This document shows positions 22,060-36,471 of a stretch of DNA of 64,000 nucleotides, in pieces. The position numbers and the translations under genes were made by a program. Source of the DNA: Gracilariopsis chorda (Eukaryota > Rhodophyta > Florideophyceae > Gracilariales > Gracilariaceae); contig NBIV01000106.1 of the NCBI GenBank assembly GCA_003194525.1, positions 124,001 to 188,000 of the forward strand. The letters are read 5' to 3'. Numbering within the stretch: position 1 is the stretch's first letter; each line of letters begins with the position of its first letter. Under the pieces are notes generated by a model that had not been told where the DNA came from, searched no databases, and saw only the letters and a list, made by a program, of their open reading frames with translations.

Positions 22060-23370
22060 TAATTCCATTGTGTACTACGAGACTCAACGGGTTGAGAATC
22101 CGATTTCAAAGGTACATCGGCTAAACCACGATCCGGTGTGGGAATAATCGTAGGGCAGGAGGACGTAGAATCCGTACGCTGCGGTTCATCCGATTGGGAT
22201 ACCACTGAAAGCGTTGCAGGAGCAATAAACACCTCCATTTTAGGATTCGGAGCATGGGTGACGCGATTGCGTGATATCTGTTCGTGTTGATTGCTAGTAT
22301 CCAACACAACTGTATTCGCATCAGTAGATACCACTCGATAGGGTCCATCCACAATTGGGGAGAGCTTGTGACGACGTTCCTTCTCAAGATTATAGTACTC
22401 TTTTCGTACGAATACAAAGTCGTTTGTACCAACCTTTGGAAGAGGTGTACGAACTTTGCTATCGAAATTACGATTGTACGCGTCCTGAGCTTTCGTCACA
22501 GCATTCCGACCCATCGGTACTATCGTTGGTAGCCATAATTTCCACGATTCACGCTATAAACCTGGCGAAGGGTACTTCGAGAGAGTCGGTTGTGCCTCGA
22601 TAGCCACGGGTGGTGGGATACGGGACAAGACCAACTCAAAAGGTGAAAGCGAAGTAACCCGATGAACCTTGGTATTGTAGGCATACGTGATAAAATCGGT
22701 GTATAAGTCCCATTCCTTGGGGTGATCGGCCACATAGGATCTTATTGCATTAAGCATTGTACGATTAAATCGTTCTAACGGCCCATCACTTTAGGGGTGA
22801 TAGGTCGTTGTGAACAAATTCTTGATCGTCAAGATTCGACAGACATCCTGGAAAAACTTAGAAGTGAACTGGCCTCCATTATCTGAGAGCAGATTAACGG
22901 GTGGAACGTATACGAAGACCCAGTGAGTGACAAAAGCTTATGCCACTGCACTGGCGGTAATCCGTTTCAATGGCACTGTCCGTACCAGTTTAGAAAACCG
23001 ATCGGTTATGAGAAGTAAGAACTTGTGTCCTCGAGGTGTTCGAATAAGCTCTCCAAGTATATCGATCGATGGCAACGAGTTCCAGTAGTGCCCGAGCTGG
23101 GAATAACGTTAACTTCTTAGAGTACTTCCGTAGCTTCACGTTATTCTTAGCCCCTCCCGTACAAGAACGGCGGACTGCATAGAAGTCAAATGCCATAGCA
23201 GGCCAGTAGAAGTTTCTTCTGAGGGTTAAGTATAACTTTCGACCTCCAGGGTGAGTTCCAAACTTCACATCATGGGATATATGTAAGAATCGCTGTCGCA
23301 ATGAGTGAAGTACCACAATTTGTGGTGTCGATTCGACCAATCTAATCAGATATCCTTCATCACTCACCAC
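22060..23370 (-). other. Integrase region of Ty3 element 1 (fossil)
   Basis: Recognisable parts are the HHCC-side segment (HPGGRKLYLTLRRNFYWPAM), a late-core segment (YTDFITYAYNTKVHRVTS) and the C-terminal GPYRVVS module. The region is broken. Confidence 0.75.
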
Positions 23371-25290
23371 AAACAGTATTCGATCTCCTCCATTGAGTCG
23401 TGCTTGAATCTGCGTGCAGAACGAATCAATTGTTGTTCACGGATCATCTCCTCCGGATCAATAGGTACAAATGAACCAGCTGGTGGTTCCGAGCTTTCGG
23501 TAGACATTAAGTCGTCACATACATCATCCGGAAGGATTTCAGCACTTCCATGTAGGTCTCCAACCATGAAGCATGGTATATCCAGGTCAGCTGTGGGTTG
23601 TGCTTTCGCATTAGCTCCCAGTCGGGATAACGCTTCGGCGTGAGTATTAGAGGATCCTTTCTTGTATAGGATATCAAAATCGGACTCCGATAGGCGTAAG
23701 CGCCAACGCATCAAGCGACAGGAAGGTTGGGTAATCTCCAAAAGCCAACAGAGACACGCGTGATCCGTATACACCTTAAATTGAGTACCCATAAACTACG
23801 GTCGAAGCTTTGTCCATGCCCATACAACGGCAAGACACTCTTTCTCAGAAACCGAGTAGTTATGTTCGTGCACGTTTAATTTCTCGACCACTACCCGATG
23901 GGGTTTCTCACACCGACTTCTGTGATCCGAAATAGTGCACAACCAACCTGTTTATCACTGTCATCAGTGTTCAATTCATAGGAGAGCCCAAGTTTGGGAA
24001 GAGCCAAGATTGGTGGTAAGATAACAGTATCCAAAAGCTTGGAGAAAGCAGTAGATTCTGCGTCACCAAAAGGTACCAAGCTCAGTGGTTATCCCTTGGT
24101 TAGGAGCCTGTTGAGGGGAGCTGCGATGTCTGCGAAACCGGGTACGAAACGTCGGTATACGTTACACAATCAAACTAAGGATCTTAGTTCGGTCTGCGTT
24201 ACCGGATGCTTCGCATTCTTAAGCGATTTAACTCGAAATTCATCCACAGAGAGTTGACCACCACGAATGATATGTCCAAGGTATTTCACAGAATCTGTAA
24301 AGAACTCGCATTTCGTCAACTTAAGAGTTATTCCTGCATCGCGCAGTACACGCATGACGTCTCGTACATGGGTTAAGTGGTCATCCGCGTTATCGAAAAA
24401 CACGATGATATTGTCCAGGTATACCAAGCAATTTTCGACTTAAATCGAGCTAACAATATATCGATAGCACGTTGAAACGTAGCAGGTGCATTAGTAAGCC
24501 CGAACGGCATCCGTTTGAACCGAAACAATCCTTGTTGACACAAAAATGCGGTTTTATCGCGATCATCCTCTCTGATTGGAACCTGCCAATAACCCCAGTT
24601 GGAGTCTAAGGCGGTGAACAGCGTATCATTCCCAAGTGAGTCGAGATATTCGTCCATCCGAGGAATTGACTAAACGTCTTTGACAATAACCGCTTTAAAA
24701 CGTCGGTAATCAATACAGAATCTCCAAGATCCATCGAGTCTCGGACGCAACACGACTGGTGAAGCCCATGACGATTGAGCGGGCTCTATCATGCCAGCGT
24801 GTAGCATCTTCTCGACTTGAGATTTCTCTTCTTGCCGAGCGTTCGGCCCTGCCCGATATGGGTGTTGTGCGATTGGCCTTGTATCTGGAAGGAGATCAAT
24901 ACGTTGTTCCGTTATTCCTATTCTTCGGAGGGAGCCATCCCACATGGATGTACACTCCCGCAGCGTATCTCGCAATTTTTTGCGATGTGTCCGAGGGAAA
25001 TGACTTAACTCCAAGTGTTCCAACTCCTCCACAGGGTCCTTCTGTTCACAACCGGGCGATGCAATACCCTTTTCGGGTTCCATTGGTACTGAATCCGAGT
25101 ATTTGGTCTTCGCCTGCACAATTTCGGCTACGTCAGCACTCTCCCTCTCCTTAGGTTCTGCGATACTGAGAACCTCTGCAACAGGTAACTTCGTCAGAAC
25201 GATTGCTGCCAGGTGCGGAAGAACGGAACCAAGTACTTGGTTTTTGACTAACCACTGGGTTGTTTGGTCAAAGTTAAGAACCAAGACCTG
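23370..25290 (-). other. Reverse transcriptase and RNase H region of Ty3 element 1 (fossil)
   Basis: RT landmarks are HPYRAGPNARQEEKSQVEKM, RPRLDGSWRFCIDYR, LDSNWGYWQVPI and RMPFGLTNAPATFQRA. RNase H has VYTDHACLCWLL, RWRLRLSESDFDI and NTHAEALSRLG. The order and motifs are those of Ty3/gypsy pol. Broken in several places. Confidence 0.85.
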
Positions 25291-25499
25291 AAAAGGTTTG
25301 TCGGGTTCAACCGAGACAACACCATTCGCAAGTAGGAGTTGATGATCGTCGTAAAGTCACGGTAACGGTTGAGTGACGTGTACACTATGCTGTTTGGTAA
25401 CAACTGACACCCAGGCCTGTTACTACAGTGGTATTGCAACGGACTTGCAAATACGAAGCTTCGTAGAAACCGGATTCATATTGGTAACCTCCTGTGCGG

Positions 25500-27890
25500 C
25501 GGATATCATACCGCGATTACGCGTAGCGCGTTTCGACTGTTTCCGTCTACAATCGGCACCGTGGATCTGTTTTCCATCTCCACTGTTTTTGCACGAGGCC
25601 AAATACCTTCAACAAAGCAATCACAGAACTCAAAATCAACTACTACCGGTGCTGCCAGCTTTTTGCATACAACGAATTTCAGTTGTACCAGACAGGTTCC
25701 TAATCTCTCCAGAAGTGATATATGCAAACAGGTCTTAAGCGGGTTGTTATTTGCGTCAGCGATATCTATCGTGGATCCAAAGCGAATGTTATCGTAAAGT
25801 GTCGGTGGCACCAAATCTGTGTGGATTTAGTTGAGGGCTGCTCCAATATCAAGAAAAGACAAATGTTGAACCATGAACTGGTTGGAGAGGCCAAGGTCGT
25901 GATAAGCTTTGTAGTTTCTCTTGGCCAACAACAAGACTCTATCCAGGATACGGAGATTACGGGAACGTACGTACGGTCGACGTAGAGCCATTAACTGGTT
26001 TGAGTCAACGTCTGTTTCAGCCATCATCCGTGTAAAGATTTTACCAGCTGGGAAGCGAAGCTGTTCCTCCTCGGGCGTCTTCAAATTTGGCTCTGAAGAC
26101 GTCCTTCCCGAAGGGGAAACTCCGGAGATAAGTTTTTCGAAGCGCAGTGCACCGGATTCGGGAGCTGAACCACTTCGAGGGATCCCGATTGAACCCCATT
26201 TGCAGGTAGTTCGTCTTCAACCTGGCTACCAAGGTTAGGTGCACGAACGGCATCGTCTGCTGACACTTGATGCAGGTAAGCTTGCAGGAACGTTTGCTGT
26301 TCATATGACGCACTCCTACTACGAGTCTTCTCCTCCAGCGAAAGGGCTTCGTACTGTGCGATGATCTTCATCCGTTCCCGCACGAGGAATGTGCATTTGG
26401 GTGCAACATGACCATTTATGTAGCAGATAGAACATATCAGCTGGGCTGAAGCATCGGATGGTCGATTGTCCACCCGACTTTGTATTTTGTTCTTCCAACC
26501 CGGACTGGTATGAGGCGTACCGTTGCTCGCATAAGCGAGCGGAGTGGCCGGAACTCAAACACTTCCATGGCACGGGTCCCCATCCGCGTTCGGAGTCGAT
26601 GTTGACGGGAGATCCGTAGTTCTCAACGAGTCCGGGTCACTTCCAGCAAAATGGATGTTGCTGTTATCACCGGTTGCCGTTCTATTGCGCAATAGGGATA
26701 ACGAGGATGATTCTCCCACCTGAAGAGCTGTCGACGGTTGAGTTGTCGACGGATGTCGAGCACGATAAGTATCTCCCTCGGCTTGGGCAAATCGAACCAA
26801 TTTGAGGTAGGTAACTCTCCGTTTCTCTTCGCGATGGCGGGCAACCAAAGCTCTGGTAGTGGCATCAAGACCATCAACAAACATGTTGCAGCGTTCCTGG
26901 GCAGAATACACATTAACACATTAAGGTATTGAACCGCTTCTGGCCAGCAGGTTACCCCACCCTCCTATGCACAGGAAGATGGACGAACGAAATTGAACTG
27001 ATCTTCAGCCATGCCGGTTAGAAAGTACGGTACAGCGACATACCCTCGTGCTTCACTCATCCCGAGTATATCAGCCTCCTGAAAGAACTTTGCGAGGAAG
27101 TCACGAACCAAGATTGGGTCCTGACCAGTGAAACGCTTCCGTAAGATGACACTCATTATTTTGATATAGTCCCTGGCTTTTCTGGTTCCTCGTGACGATG
27201 GATCATTCGATTATTCGTTAACGCGATAATATCGATACGATAACAGTTCCCAGAAAAGAGGATTCGTCGGCTTCAGGTCTTTCAGCCCAAAGGTTGCGCC
27301 GTCCCTTCTCGCGAGAGCGAATAACTACTTGAGTGTGCTACGTGTCCTTAGAACGTGTCGTGCGTAATCTCTCATGATCAATATCGGAAACCCATGAATC
27401 CGAAGAAAAACTACTGGAGTAACTGTCAGAGTCTGACCGTGATGAATCGGAATGGATGCGAACTGCCTTTCGGGATTTATGCTGACTTCGTTTGAACGAG
27501 CGGTGAATCGAACCAACCGATGCGTCTTCTTCTTGAGCACGTGCGTCCACGGCTTCATCCATACGGATTGTTTCTTCAAGAATATCCAGACGTGTGTGGA
27601 TTCGAAGTGTCGCTTCACGAACTTCATCGTTAAATATCTGATAAACCTTCATAAAAGACTCGGGTGTACCAAGTTGTTCCAAAATGGAATTCAAATCCTG
27701 TCTCAAACGACGTAAATCGTTAGAGACGTCCCGAACCTGGGCGTCTTCAACATTACGCTTAAGCTCGGTTACACTCTCCAAGAGTTCCACATGTGTCGCA
27801 GCAGCGAGGCCCAGGCGAGACTCAAGCCAAGATAACTCCGAAGCGACATTGCGACCCGGAATAACCGCTAACGGTGTCTCAACCACAGGT
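25500..27890 (-). other. Gag and protease region of Ty3 element 1 (fossil)
   Basis: The right-hand part (about 26,080-27,890) has the charged, helical composition of a gag with a possible zinc-knuckle relic (CSICYINGHVAPKC near 26,400). A protease-like segment lies at about 25,500-25,800. Assignments rest on order relative to pol and are less certain than RT. Confidence 0.6.
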
Positions 27891-28263
27891 TAATTAACCA
27901 TTGCGACTTCTCACGGACCTGAAGCAACAGAGAGTGCTCTCCGAACATCCAGAACGACCTCATCGGTAGGTGAATTCTCGACGGTAGAACCACACGAACG
28001 CGGTGCAGCAGGCTCAAGAACGCCTGACGATCCTGCACGAGAACCCGTAGAGGGAGGTGGCATTTCTCAATTGGCCAGCCAATCCACTCAGAGTACTGAA
28101 GAGCTTAATTATGAAATATGCGAAGAACGGAGCACAACACACAACACAAATCTTCACAGTGATACCTCGAACACCACACGTTAGTCCAACTGATCACCAT
28201 TTCTTCCACTTCCACGTGAGTCTTCCTTCTTCGAAGTCAACCAGTTATGGTTATTCCGTTGAA

Positions 28264-28268
28264 GTAAC
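28264..28268. repeat. Target-site duplication of element 2, left copy
   Basis: GTAAC directly precedes the left LTR; the same five bases follow the right LTR at 46,891-46,895. A 5-bp duplication is normal for Ty3/gypsy integrases. Confidence 0.85.
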
Positions 28269-28820
28269 TGTGATACAGTGAGATCTAACCACATGGGCAG
28301 AGCAACACGCGCTGGACCAATTGGTGAGTGTGCTACATGGGTCAGAGTGGCTGACTAATTAGTTTACTAATTTAACTAAATATTTTGGATAGGTAGTGAC
28401 ACCGCGCTCTGTGGTGTAGTGCCAGGCCAATAGGGCCGGCCCCAACGTATGTCACGTAGCTGAGTGCACCTGAGGTTGAGCCTCGCTCACTCTTAAGGTG
28501 GGGGCAGCGCTCCCTCACCAAGAATGTTAAAGGCAAGCACCTCTTGGCTAAGTGTGATACCAACTAGTTTCAACAGTCAACCTCTTGGTTTAGCTAAGAC
28601 TATTCAGGCTTTACTAACCAATGTGCGCCGTACTACCAACACTACCAATTGGTTACGGTAACCTCGCCTGGTTATCTTGTGCCACTACTGGTTTCATGCT
28701 GCACTACCCATTTGGTTACCCAACTTCCACCCTTCAGATGGAGCCCTGGTCGCCCTCCAGCCAAAGGTTTTCCAAACGAACTGCCCAGCTGGTACTTGAC
28801 ACCCGATTGGTTGTACCACA
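28269..28820 (+). repeat. 5' LTR of Ty3 element 2
   Basis: It matches 46,338-46,890 across its length. Boundaries are TGTGATAC and GTACCACA, an inverted TGTG/CACA pair. Confidence 0.88.
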
Positions 28821-28961
28821 TTCTTGTCTCCCAACCTAGAATTGGAACTGCACCTATTGGTTATAGAAAGAAGAACATAAGAAGGAAATGTATTTTGGAC
28901 ACTGTTTGGTTTGGTTATCACTAGAAAGCAATTTAATGAACCATCAGTTTACCAATTGGAT

Positions 28962-31690
28962 ATGACGCAACCGAACACAAGGTCCAGAGGTTCATCAAGT
29001 CGAAGAACGGGTGCAGGCCCGTCCCAAGGATTCGTTGAACCAAGATTGGACAACCCGGAGGCACTAATGAGAAGAACTACCGTACAGGTCTATGCCAACG
29101 AAGGGGAGCAGACGGCGGAGGATGCCGCTTCCCCGGTACCCAATGTGGTAGAGACGGCGTCCCCGGTGGGGCTGAGGACTGGTGCCACATCTGACCAACT
29201 GGTAGAAGAAAAGGAAGCGGAGAAACCTAAGACAGTGCTACCCAACTTGGATTTGGATACAATTACCAAAATGGTGGTTGGCCGTGCTGCACTCCAGCTG
29301 GCCGACCAAATAACCGCATTGGTTTTCCAATTCCTGGAGCAGAGCGCTCGGGAATATGTTGACCAAATGTTACAGGAGTCTCTGAAGGAACACTACGTGG
29401 TGGCCCCGCAGAGCCCGCAAACCGTCCTGGTAATTACATCAACCACTCAGGGTAACCCACAGGTCTTATCGGCCACGAAGCCTAACCAGCCATCCCTTCC
29501 TATTACCCAAACTGGTGGAAAGCTTCCAGAACCATTCCGGCAACGGGCAGACCTTCAGGTAGACGAATGCCCAAGGTATATATACCTTTCGGAACCAACA
29601 GGTAGAGCTAAGAAGGAACCCAAGGGAGAAGACGCTGATGGTGATGGTTCGTCGAGCTCGGAGGATGAGCGGCGACGGGGACCAAAAGGAAAGAAGAAGA
29701 CCAAGAGCAGAAGGAGAAAGGGCCGTGGGTCGGACCCTGACTCCTCGGACTCCAGTACCGATACGGAGCCATCGGAGGATCACGAGCACCATGAAGGTAG
29801 GAAACCGAGGAAGGAAAAAGACCGTCGGAAGTTGAAGAAAAACTGTAAAGGAAAGACCAAATGGTATGACTCATTCGATGACAATTAGTCTGATACGGAT
29901 TCGAACCTGGAGGTTATTCGGCCGTTGAACGACTTCTGCACCAAGGCGGTGGACTACAGGACCTACAAGTTACGGAACCGGATGTGGAGCAATGGAATCC
30001 ATGGTGTCAGGAATGGCTTCATTCAGGTACACTATAGTACCTCGCAAGGTGTCTTGGATATGGCTACGAGGCACACCCCATTTTGGGTTATTTCGAAACC
30101 GGAAGTAATGGTAACCCTCACAGGTGAACTGGATGTCCGACCTGGGTACCAGTGGTATACTGGGTACGCTGGACACCTGATATGTGAATGTGGGTGCTAC
30201 AGCCGTGCGAGGGCACTCTGACAGTGGGCTAGATACTTGCGTGGACCACGCAAGATGTACAAATATGCTTAGATAGTTATTACAATTTACAGTGGTAGAA
30301 CCTACTTAAGGCAGGTTGAGCTCCCCTCACCTCCCCCACAGTAAAAGGTAACTGAGTCGTGTCTTCTTCCCAAGGGCCGGGCTATAGTCGTAACCATCTG
30401 CATAGGTTTACAACTCCTCGCGGAGGGTAAGCCCGTTAGACTCCGGGGCGTCTACCGCTCACGGAAAATTATGAAACAACTTATCGTTTTGACCTTCTTT
30501 TCACGGACCAGCGTCGTCCCGAGATTCCGATCTGTTTCCGTTCCTGTATAGGATATTTCTTTGGCTAATATTATCGCCTTCACTCCGCCTACGGACCTGT
30601 TCCCGCTTGTTGCACGGTCCTTGGCATCGCTCCGGGTGTTGTGTCCCCAGCACACTCACCGTCCTACAGTGCCCCTTGCTGTCGTCTTTTGCCCCTTTTC
30701 GCTCAGGCTCGCCGCCAATACCGTTGGTCATATCATCCCTTCTTCTCCACCTCTGTAGGTATATCCAGCAACCATCTTCGGTCTTACAGCCGGGAGCCTA
30801 GCACTGAGCACGGACAGAGGGCTCTTTTCGCTGCATTTCTCCTTTCAAGGGGGTGGATTCCGGACATCTGGTGGATATCACCCATCGCAGGGTTTCGCTC
30901 TACACCGGGATTCTGAGTATATCTCACAGGTGGCTCAGAAGATTACTAAGCAGTACAAACGGCCTGGTTTCCACATGGGTGATACTATACTCACAGGTGG
31001 TGATCCCATTGTGATCATTGATTTATTTCAAAGGTTCAAGATTGCTCCCGACCAGAATGGTTTTTCAGAAGGTGCAGCCATGTGGTTATTTCAGTTCTAC
31101 TTGAAGAAGCAGGCCGCATCCTTGCTCCATAGTAGGATGCAAGGAAATACCATGTCGGTTGATGAAGACCAAACGGAGATGCTTCGGACTTATCCGCAGG
31201 TCGTCAAATACGTTTTGGAAACCTACGTGAGCGATGAGGTTATTCAGGAAGCTGATGCTGAGCTTGTAGGTTACCATCAGAGGTCAGGACAAACCGAATT
31301 GTATTTCGCAAAGTCGTTGTGCGCGATGGCTTCCTAGTATGGTAATGTATTCAGCACCACGCGGTTGAAGTGATTGTTACCCGATAACATCGACAAAGCC
31401 ATTAAGTCGCAGTGGAGGAATTACCTCGCGACAAACCAAAACGTGGATTATAATGGGCTGGCGCGTTATGCTCAAGCCCTTGGAGTCACTCACCGAGCCG
31501 GTCGAAAACAGCCCAGTAGGGTTGTCAAGCCTGGCAAAGATAAACCGAAACGAAGGATCCTGGAGGTGGATTATTCGTCACCTTCAGAGGACATGGCGCA
31601 CAGTGTTCCACCACTTGTATCCATGGTCAACTTGGCAGACACCGGGCCGGCAACCGCATCGGTCTCTCCTTCATCTGCCTGAACGTCCCC
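28962..31690 (+). other. Gag region of Ty3 element 2 (fossil)
   Basis: The first frame begins MTQPNTRSRGSSSRRTGAG and has a highly charged Lys/Arg/Asp/Ser C-terminal part. A gag-core-like segment (FQFYLKKQAASLLHSRMQGN and following) lies near 31,090-31,340. Assignment rests on position before protease and pol and on composition. Broken. Confidence 0.6.
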
Positions 31691-32219
31691 AATGGTAACA
31701 TCAGCCTCGAAGGCGTCAAAACCATCCACGCAGGTGTCCGTCCCTGATCAACAGGTACTCGCGATAAAATCGAGTGGTAGGACCACAACCCAGAGTCAGT
31801 GGTCTTCGTACCATACGGTGCGTGTCAAACCGACGGACAGGACGCCAATACGCTGAAACTGGATGGCTTTGAGGGATCCAAACACTGGGACTATCTTTTC
31901 TTGGTTTGGCCTGTCACCTCACTACTTGGCTACGACAGGTCCTAATGTCACCCCTCAGGTTAAAACAGCGCTCCTACAGGGGCGTCAGCAAAACCATCAG
32001 GTGGTATTTGGCCAAGCGGGTGGAAACCGACAGGTTCAGGACAAGCAACATCTTGGAAATCAACAGGTTAATCTGGTCACCGGTGTGGAGACGGCAGAGG
32101 AAGCCGCCACCGTACCACCACAGGCGGGAAACGCCTAAAGACTGGGCCTCAGGCCAATCCCAATCGGTCCCATTCGGAAGGCCACCCGGCACCAGCTCTT
32201 TCTTGTATAGATGTTAGCC

Positions 32220-34970
32220 CTGTGGTCACTGAGGAAGAACCAGTAGAAGATCAATCGGTACCGATTTGTTTTCTGAAACATGATAACTACAAGGTAAACA
32301 TAACCCTTGGTTTTCTGTTAACCATTTGGTTCCGTGTACTGCCATCTTGGATACGGGAGCTGGACCAAACCTGGTTAATGCGAAGTTTCTATCCCCAAAT
32401 GTATTGGAAAGGGTACGACCGAGTACCATCATAACCCCTTTGGTGGATGAAAACAATCGACAATTAGCGGTCCGTGGAAGTGTAGACCTAATGGTGGCCA
32501 TGGAAAACCTTAAGGTCCTGGTACGGTTTATCGTGATCAACCAATTGGCAACGGATTGTATCCTTGGAACTACATTCATAAACAACTATGTCCGGGCAAT
32601 TTTGCCTCGTACTAGAACGGTTTTGTTCCACAGGGTTCCAAGAGTCGCCATTTTAGATCGTCACAAATCGAGAAGTGCATCAGGTCCGAGACAGGAAACC
32701 CCGTCGGCGACAGTATCCAAAAAGTTTCGATTGGCGGAGTCCATTTGAATTCGGCCCATGCACCAAGTGATAGCCAAAGTGGTATGCGACCGACCGGGTT
32801 TACTAACACTACAAAGGCACCACAAGTTATTGGAACGGCACATGAACATGATGGAGAACGAAATCGTGGACAATTTACCGAATCAAACCTTTCATGTATG
32901 CTTAAGCAACTTCAGCAACCATAGGGTGAAATTACCCAAAAACACCGTTGTTGGAGTCGCATCTCCTGCTCCGGGTAGCATATTCACCCTCACACCATTA
33001 AGTTCGTCTGGAGAACTCCACCATAAGAAGGGGGGGGAGGAAACCAACTGCCAAATACAAGAACTCAATCATGCGGGCAAATGCCGAAGCAACACTGACA
33101 CAGGACGGAAATACCAGTCGGAAAGAGGAAGTAACCGTAGTGTCCGAAGGGAAACATTGTAAGGACGACATCCTCGACCTATTGAATCTGTTCAGTGCCA
33201 TGTGGTCAAGCCACCTAGGGGTGATCAAGGCCACGCACCTCCGTATCGAGTTGGTGCCTGGAGCCAAGCCGATACGCCAACAACCATATTGGGCAGGTCC
33301 GAAAGCACGACAGGTTGAAATAAAAGAGGTTGAAAGGATGTTGGAAGAAGGGGTTATAGGGCTCGCATATGCGGAGTGGGCCAGACCAGTGGTATTGGTT
33401 CAGAAGAAGGAAGACACCAGAATGAGGTTTTGTATCGAATATCGAAAACTAAATGTCGTTACGGTCAGGGATTCGTATCCGATACCCAGAATGGACGGAT
33501 GTATCGACTTCCTCGGGATTGCGAAAGTTTTCACCACACTGGATGCCAATTGCAGTTACTGGCCAGTGGACATACCTGAGGAGGATGGGAAGAAGACTAC
33601 ATTCACCTGGCATGCTGGTCTCTTCCATGTCTTGCCAATGCCATTTGGTTTACGGAACGCGCCCGCTACGTTTCAGAGAGCTCTGGACATAATCCTATCG
33701 AAGGTAAGATGGCAGATCACGTTGGTGTATATAGACGACATAGTCATCCATTCTCGATCGGTTGAAGAGCACTCTGGGCACGTCCCAACGGTGCTTCAGC
33801 TCCTGAACGATGCAGGGGTGATGCCCAATTTATGCAAATGTGTGTGCTTCGACCAAAAGCTGGAGTATATGGGCCATATGATCAGCCCAGGGCGCTTACA
33901 GGTAGCCGAAAAGAATATCCGAGGGGTTCAGGGAGCTAGGCTCCCACAGACCCAAACCAATATCCGCTCCTTTATTGCTTTGTGTAATATGTACCGTCGG
34001 TTTATCAAGGAGTTTGCTAAGATTGCAGCTCCTCTTAATAGGACACTGCCAAAGGGACAACCAAATCGGTTTAGATACCTTAAGAAGGACGAGATCGAGT
34101 CTTTTCAGAAACTGAAAGCCGCCCTGATCTCGCTACCAATATTGGCTTTACCCAAATCTGGCTATTACTACACCCTTGATACGGACGCGTCTTCCACTCA
34201 AGTAGGATGCTGCCTTATGCAGGACCAAGCGGATAGGAGCAAGGCCACAATCGGCTACTGGAGTAGGGTGCTCACCAGAACGGAGCAGAACTACACCGTG
34301 ATGGAAAAGGAATGCCTAGCAGTGGTGTAGAGCATGCTGATGCTCCGTACTCACCTATATGGAACTATGTTTACCCTGCGGACAGATCACGATGCCCTAA
34401 GGTGGATATTGGGCCTTGCAGACGCTTCCGGACGGCTAGCCAAATGGAGGTTGAGACTCTCAGAGTTCGAATATGAGGTACAATACCGCCCAGGGATAAA
34501 TCATAACGTGGCCGATGCCATGTCACGCTTGAATACCAATCGGTTGGAAAAGGAATCAGTGGAGGACAATATTCCGTGCTTCACTATCCAATTGGTTAAG
34601 GATGGACAGGGAAAGAAAACTGAAATAGGTAACTTCTTGGATGAAGAGGAAGATTTCCGTCAGCTTACCGTCGCAGACGATGCACCGAGTGGAGCTTTTG
34701 CACTGGAGGAGGAGGAATATTCCCCTATTACCAAAAAGGAATTCTTGCGAGAGCAAGCAACCGATAGGTATTGCAAGTCATTGCTACACCTTGTTGGGCG
34801 GAAGGATACGCAGTTCGATGTGGACCATGAAGGCTATTTAGTCAGGCGATCCAACTTAGATGGCCTGCTCCAAAATGTTGTTCCGGAGTCACTTCGCCAA
34901 AGAGTCTTACACCTGGCTCACCTGCCACAGTTGGCAGGTCACCCAGGAGGTACACGATTGTACTAAACCT
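32220..34970 (+). other. Protease, RT, RNase H and integrase start of Ty3 element 2 (fossil)
   Basis: The protease shows AILDTGAGPNLV. RT shows RIELVPGAKPIRQQPYWAGP, RMRFCIEYRKLN, MPFGLRNAPATFQRAL and VYIDDIVIHS. RNase H shows YTLDTDASSTQVGCCL, RTDHDALRWILG and NVADAMSRL. The start of the integrase zinc-binding module is at HLAHLPQLAGHPGGTRLY. The family assignment is firm. Confidence 0.88.
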
Positions 34971-35271
34971 TAAAGAGAGACTTCTACTGGCCCCTTCTGG
35001 CTCACAAGGTCTATACGTATGTGGCTAGATGCACCTCGTGCGTTAAGACCCGTGGTGGTATTCGAAAACATCTTTGTATCCTAATCATTCGTTTCACTAA
35101 GTGCAGCCAGAAGGAGGTATAATTGCAACTTACCAATTTTTGATGTAGTAGACTATGATTACTTAAACTAAATGCTTGACTTTCCAAGAATTTCATTCTT
35201 CGCATGGGGCCTTTCCGAATCGCATTAAGGTAGGAGATGCGAATTCCGAAGGTCAGGCCAGGTTGTCCCAC

Positions 35272-36341
35272 TTACTTGTGGTAGAGGCTTCCATTTAGGG
35301 GGGTGCAGAAAATTGATTTCTGGGGCTCAAAAATCAGAAAATCGATTTTTGAAAGCCAGAAAATTGAACCGGATCCAAAAAAGGCGGAAGCCGACCATCC
35401 CCACCCCGTCTCACCAACAACGTGTAAGTAAGCGTTGATGGACGAGTTAATGCACTCGATTTTCCGTTTGGCTTGAGCAGAAAAATCGAGTTTGGCAAGA
35501 GTTGCCGCTCCAGGCTGTACGTAGCGGAGAAGCATATCCGGTTTTTTCCAGCGGCCACGCCGTTGGATGTGCAAGATAGGCTCGTTTTGTGTGTAATCAT
35601 GCGTCGCACCACCATAGCGGAAGGAGTGCGATGTGATGTGCGGGGTTTTCGGATCGCAGCGGAGGTGATTTTGAAGGATGTTACGAAGGCGCTCGTTGAA
35701 CTGCTCATTGCGGAGCAGGAAGAGTTGTGAATTCGGATCACGATTTTTGTGTAGCGCAAACATTCTTGCAACCATTGCTTAAGCATTGGTGTCCGAATAA
35801 TCACACTTTGTTGTAGCTGGGAGGTTTTACTTTGTTGTAAAATCAAAATTCCAGCATGCGACTCATGTCGCTCAGCGGGGAGTATGTCTTTCCATCAGAG
35901 CGCTGCTAACTCGCTAGACCGCAGATAACAGTCAAAAGAAAGCAGGATAGAAAGGCCAAACTCGAATGAATAGAGGCGATTTCCAAAGTAGGCCAGAGCA
36001 ACTGCTAAAGCACGAGGACAGGGAATGTATTGCAGGCTAGGTACTAGCCGATCCCAACCAAGCAATGCTTTATGCGAGAGCGGGAGCTGACGTTTCATTT
36101 CGGGCAGAAAAAATAAAACGGCAGTTCTGGTCTGAGCACAGATGCCCTTTCCAGCTCCTTCGTTGGAGTGATAGATGTAGGAAAAGTATTCCCCAAGCAC
36201 TGCGTCAATTTCATCGAGCGACTGGCTTTTCTGATTTTGTTTGCACCATTCCAAAAATCGATTTAGTACTTTTAAATATCGCTTCTGCGTCGCGGGGGCC
36301 AGCGAGGCTAGAGGTAAGTCAAAACCGTCGTGATGGGGCAT
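35272..36341 (-). other. Tyrosine recombinase region of the DIRS-type element (fossil)
   Basis: The N-terminal core-binding part includes LAPATQKRYLKVLNRFLEWC and the catalytic side includes SHSFRYGGATHD (HxxR motif), RRGRWKKPDMLLRYVQPG (with the nucleophilic Tyr position). These are standard tyrosine recombinase landmarks. Confidence 0.8.
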
Positions 36342-36471
36342 TTGCAGGATTAATTTCTGAGGTGATCCATATCGGAATAATCTCTAGTTCCCCAGCTAGT
36401 ACCAATGCAGATATTCGGCGGCTGGCTCGCTGGAGCGTGGGCGCAGACGTCCGACTTTTTTCGAGGAAAAA

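Noticed and set aside
29885-29905. GGATTCGAACC on the minus strand resembling a tRNA T-loop
   Set aside because: No cloverleaf around it; it lies inside Ty3 element 2.
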